Below are positions 60,805-64,000 of a stretch of DNA of 64,000 nucleotides, piece by piece. The stretch is from Lepidurus packardi (lineage: Eukaryota; Arthropoda; Branchiopoda; Notostraca; Triopsidae), in NCBI GenBank assembly GCA_023053545.1, contig JAKZAN010000001.1, positions 826,565-890,564 on the forward strand. The letters are read 5' to 3'. The notes under the pieces are model-generated. The model saw only the letters and a list, made by a program, of their open reading frames with translations. It was not told where the DNA came from and made no database searches. The translations under genes and the position numbers were made by a program. Each line of letters begins with the position of its first letter. Positions within the stretch are counted from its first letter, which is position 1.

Positions 60805-63800
60805 GTCAAATATCACAAGGAACCTCATTGCTTAGGTATGATACTCTTTTTTTGTGTATTTTTCAAAGCTTTTTATTTATTTTATTTGTATTTCAGAGGC
60901 ATTAAAGGATCTTATTCGTTACTTGCGGAGAGATGACGAGAGCTTTACCGTCAGGCGAGAGTTGGGTGACATGAAAATTATTCAGACTGATTTAATCCCA
61001 CTCATGGTTGAATATGCGTCCAACAAAGAGCTCTTCGAAGTCAACTTAAGGTAATGTGCTTACCAACTTATAACAAGGCTAATACCAGGCTAATATCCGC
61101 TTGACTATTCAGATTATTAGTTAACTTGACCAATCCCACCATCCTCCTTTTCAAGGAAGAGATGCCAGCTGAACGAGTGACGCGAAACTATTACTTGCAG
61201 CTGGTGGGCCAATTGCAAACTTGTAAAGAACACTTGGCATCTGATAAGTTCTGGACTGTCCTAACTGACAAATTGGCTGATCTTCTCAAACTAGTCAGCT
61301 TTTACCCCTTATTTGCCGATATCTTGATTAACTCCCATCTCTAGGACTGGGAAAACCGCTTAGAAGACGATCGGTTGGTCATTGAGCGCATTTTGATCCT
61401 AATCCGCAACATCTTACATATCCCAGCCGATCCGGAAGCTGAGAAACGAACCGATGACGACGCCAGCATTCATGACCAGGTTATTAAGCTAAAAAAGTCT
61501 CCCAAATTCATCCAGAAAGTCTTAACCCTGTATCTGTATTAGGTATTGTGGTCGATGCACTTGTCGGGCACAGACAGTCTACTCCTGTACCTAGCGTCTA
61601 GTGATTCTGAACACAATTTCTGCATGCACGTCCTAGAAATCGTCTCACTGATGCTCCGGGAGCAAGATCCCCAGCAATTGGGCACCGCAGCGGTCCAGCG
61701 AACGTTATCTGAAAAGCAGGAGGACGAGCAAGCGCTGCTTAAGATGCGAAACAAGGAATGGACTGAAAAGAAGGACAAAATGCATAAACTTCTCTCAACG
61801 AGGTAAAGTAAACCTTACAACTTGGTCTCAAACCTTCACGCTTGTAATCTTTTCCACTTTCCTAGGCATTCCCGATTTGGAGGCACGTTTGTGGTCAAAG
61901 ACTTGAAATCAATTAGCGATAAAGACCTCATTACCCACAAACCTATTGCTGGGGCCTCTTCCTTGGATTTTGACAAGGACAAAAAACCTTCCCGAAAACC
62001 TAGCAACAGATTGCCTGCCGAGGAATCCCAAGTGACGCGCCGTTCCACACTTAGCATCCGACTCTTTCTTAAAGAGTTTTCTTTGGAGCTCCTAACAGGA
62101 GCCTACAATCGCCTCATGTTCATTGTGAAAGTAAAGAATAGTTACAAATACGTTTTCCCCGATTTCTGTTAACCCCTTTTTCGTCCATTTCTGTTTACGC
62201 AGGACAATCTCGTCCGAGCACGGACTCAAGAACACGATGAAACTTACTACTTGTGGGCTATGAAGTTCTTTATGGAGTTTAATCGGCATTGCAAGTTTCG
62301 TGTGGAAGTCGTAAGGTACGAGTAGGATTCCAAATGGGTCCGTTGCTCACAAGTTGCTCCTAATTGACTTTTAATCTATTTTTGGAAACTTTGTAGCGAA
62401 ACCATGTCCGTCCAGGTGTTCCATTACATCCAAACCCAGCTAGAAACTTACGCAGATATGATCAAAGTGGATAAAACTAAGATGAAACTCTGGTGCAGGC
62501 GAATGCATCTTGCTCTTAAAGCCTATCAGGTAAAAGATCTTATTTCACTCTTATTTCACTGGCAAATTAAAAAGTAAAATTATAATAAAAATTATTTCAC
62601 TGGCAAAGTTTATTGTGAAATTTTATTTAATTTACTTTTTTCAAATGATTTTTTTTTTGCTTTATTTTAAGCAAATTAGTTCGTTCAATCCCTAAAGTTC
62701 CGCGAAATTACTTAATTCAGTTTTATTTAATTTAATTGTTTTTTTCAAATGATTTTTTTTGCTTTATTTTAAGCAAATTAGTTCGTTCAATGCCTAAAGT
62801 TCTGCGAAATTACTTAATTCAATTTTATTCAATTTAATTGTTTTTTCTCAAATGATTTTTTTGCTTTATTTTATGCAAATTAGTTCGTTCAATCCCTAAA
62901 GTTCCGCGAAATTACTTAATTCAATTTTATTCAATTTAATTGGTTTTTTCAAATGATTTTTTTTGCTTTATTTTAAGCAAATTAGTTCGTTCAATGCCTA
63001 AAGTTCCGTGAAACTACTTAATTCAATTTTCAACAACGCGAAATCTTCGAATCAAGGATTTTTTTCTTTATTTTGAAATTTAATTTAATTTAATTTACTT
63101 GTTTTTTTTCAAATGATTTTTTTTGCTTTATTTAAGCAAATTAGTTCGTTCAATTCCTACAGTTCCGCGAAATTACTTAATTCAGTTTTCAACAACGCGA
63201 AATCTTCGAATCAAGAAATTTTTTTTTTTCAGATTTTTCTCAAGAGATTTCTGATTAAAAAGGAGGATTTCCTTTGAATAATTACTGGTTAACACAAATT
63301 CTGCTTTAAACAAGTTATTACATTTCTTTTGCTTTAATTCCCAGGAATTACTTATGACTTTGGCTGCAATGGTGCAATGCAAAGAGCAGAGCGTTCGAGA
63401 ATCCGCAAAGGTCATTCAAGGCAATGTCTTTTACGTGCTGGAGTACCGGGAGCTTTGCCTCCATCTTTTGCAGACGTTTGATCCGGTGAAGCACTCCACG
63501 TAGGTTTTTGAGGCATCGTGAATCGAACATTTTTGACCAATTTTTTTACATGTGCAGGAGTTACTTGAAAGATTTGGTGGAAACGACTCATATTTTCCTA
63601 AAGCTGCTGGAATCTTTCGCGAAATCCAGTCGCCATTTGGTGGTGCAAAAGAAGACGGTAGCTCGTAAGAAGAAAAAGCTTAAGAAAACAGGTATTACTC
63701 CTAATCCAAATAAACAAGCTTCAGAATTTGGATCATTTTATTTTTTTATTTTATTTTATTTTGAATCCTTTTATTTTGTAGGACCCGCAGAGACAAGTCA

Positions 63801-63932
63801 GACAGGAGACGTTTCCTGGGATGAAATTTCGTCAGATATATCTAATATCTTGCACGGCTTAGACGACACGCAACTTCCTAATGATGTCATTCCTTTCGAT
63901 TCGGCTTCGAGCGTGCCTATTGGTGAACAGAA
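60739..63932 (+). CDS. TIMELESS: TIMELESS / Timeout (Tim-1-type) replication-fork protein, 3' end beyond window
   Basis: Eleven exons join in phase to 592 residues and continue: 60739-60835, 60897-61050, 61113-61293, 61345-61479, 61543-61802, 61866-62130, 62203-62315, 62397-62529, 63345-63499, 63558-63691, 63782-63932. The N-terminus [18 protein letters not shown] with [18 protein letters not shown], and later [68 protein letters not shown] and [16 protein letters not shown], follow human TIMELESS closely in order. This is the TIMELESS/Timeout lineage, which forms the fork-protection complex with TIPIN, rather than the insect clock TIM lineage. The 51-bp (61294-61344) and 63-bp introns are multiples of three and read to a stop at the acceptor. 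The donor at 61294 (gtcagc) is weak. Stop not reached by 64000. Confidence 0.95.
62600..63235. repeat. ~120-bp tandem array in TIMELESS intron
   Basis: About six copies with TTTCAAATGATTTTTTTTGC, TTTATTTTAAGCAAATTAG, TTCGTTCAATGCCTAAAG and CGCGAAATTACTTAATTC. Some copies add a CAACAACGCGAAATCTTCG segment. Contained wholly in the 815-bp intron between coding exons 8 and 9. Confidence 0.92.
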
Positions 63933-64000
63933 GTAATGTTTTTATGTCTGCCTTTTTTTTTTAGTATTGTTTTATTTTTTGTATTGTGTGTGCTCATCTT

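Noticed and set aside
61340-61548. In-frame stops in the TIMELESS reading frame
   Set aside because: They lie at acceptors of 51- and 63-bp introns; spliced exons follow the TIMELESS family exactly.

Overview
The window looks like eukaryotic, most likely arthropod (possibly crustacean), nuclear DNA. Coding sequence is split into exons by GT..AG introns, many of only about 48-65 bp. The recognisable proteins are animal ones (Rab3, TIMELESS/Timeout, an UpSET/KMT2E-type PHD+SET protein, NIM1-type kinase, Phafin-2, cyclin Q, PIGB). One cysteine-rich family at the left end is, as far as I recall, an arthropod one. There are no operons, CRISPR arrays or plasmid-type features. Species cannot be fixed from the sequence.

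Layout. 1-26.8 kb is gene-poor and repeat-rich. It holds four exons of one minus-strand cysteine-rich gene (1080-4139) that runs off the left edge, several weak exon candidates, and many separate tandem arrays or duplications. The most notable arrays are a hairpin minisatellite (12.77-13.59 kb), a 172-bp satellite with a CRE palindrome in every unit (17.3-18.85 kb), and a three-copy ~500-bp repeat (21.3-22.8 kb).

26.8-64 kb is gene-dense. In order: NIM1-like kinase (-, 26789-30267), an unrecognised broken exon pair (-, ~31.3-31.8 kb), mitochondrial quinone-oxidoreductase-like protein (-, 32706-34269), UpSET/KMT2E homologue with ten coding exons (-, 35430-46532), cyclin Q (-, 47501-48617), an unrecognised helical protein (+, 49160-50915), PLEKHF2/Phafin-2 (-, 51334-53279), PIGB (-, 53452-55329), Rab3 (-, 56790-57717) and TIMELESS (+, from 60739, cut by the right edge). 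For all of these I joined exons by hand and checked that codon phases agree at each junction.

The genes are ordinary cell-biology genes with no evident joint pathway. Two divergent pairs (cyclin Q / helical gene; Rab3 / TIMELESS) may share promoter regions. PLEKHF2 and PIGB lie head-to-tail only 172 bp apart. Nearly every large intron of UpSET, and some in the kinase, helical, PLEKHF2 and TIMELESS genes, is filled by its own private tandem array or a small transposon. I did not find a clear novel molecular system. The best leads are the tandem triplication of the TIMELESS start exon and upstream region, the hairpin minisatellite with base-pair-preserving changes, the CRE satellite, and a TA-flanked MITE inside PLEKHF2.
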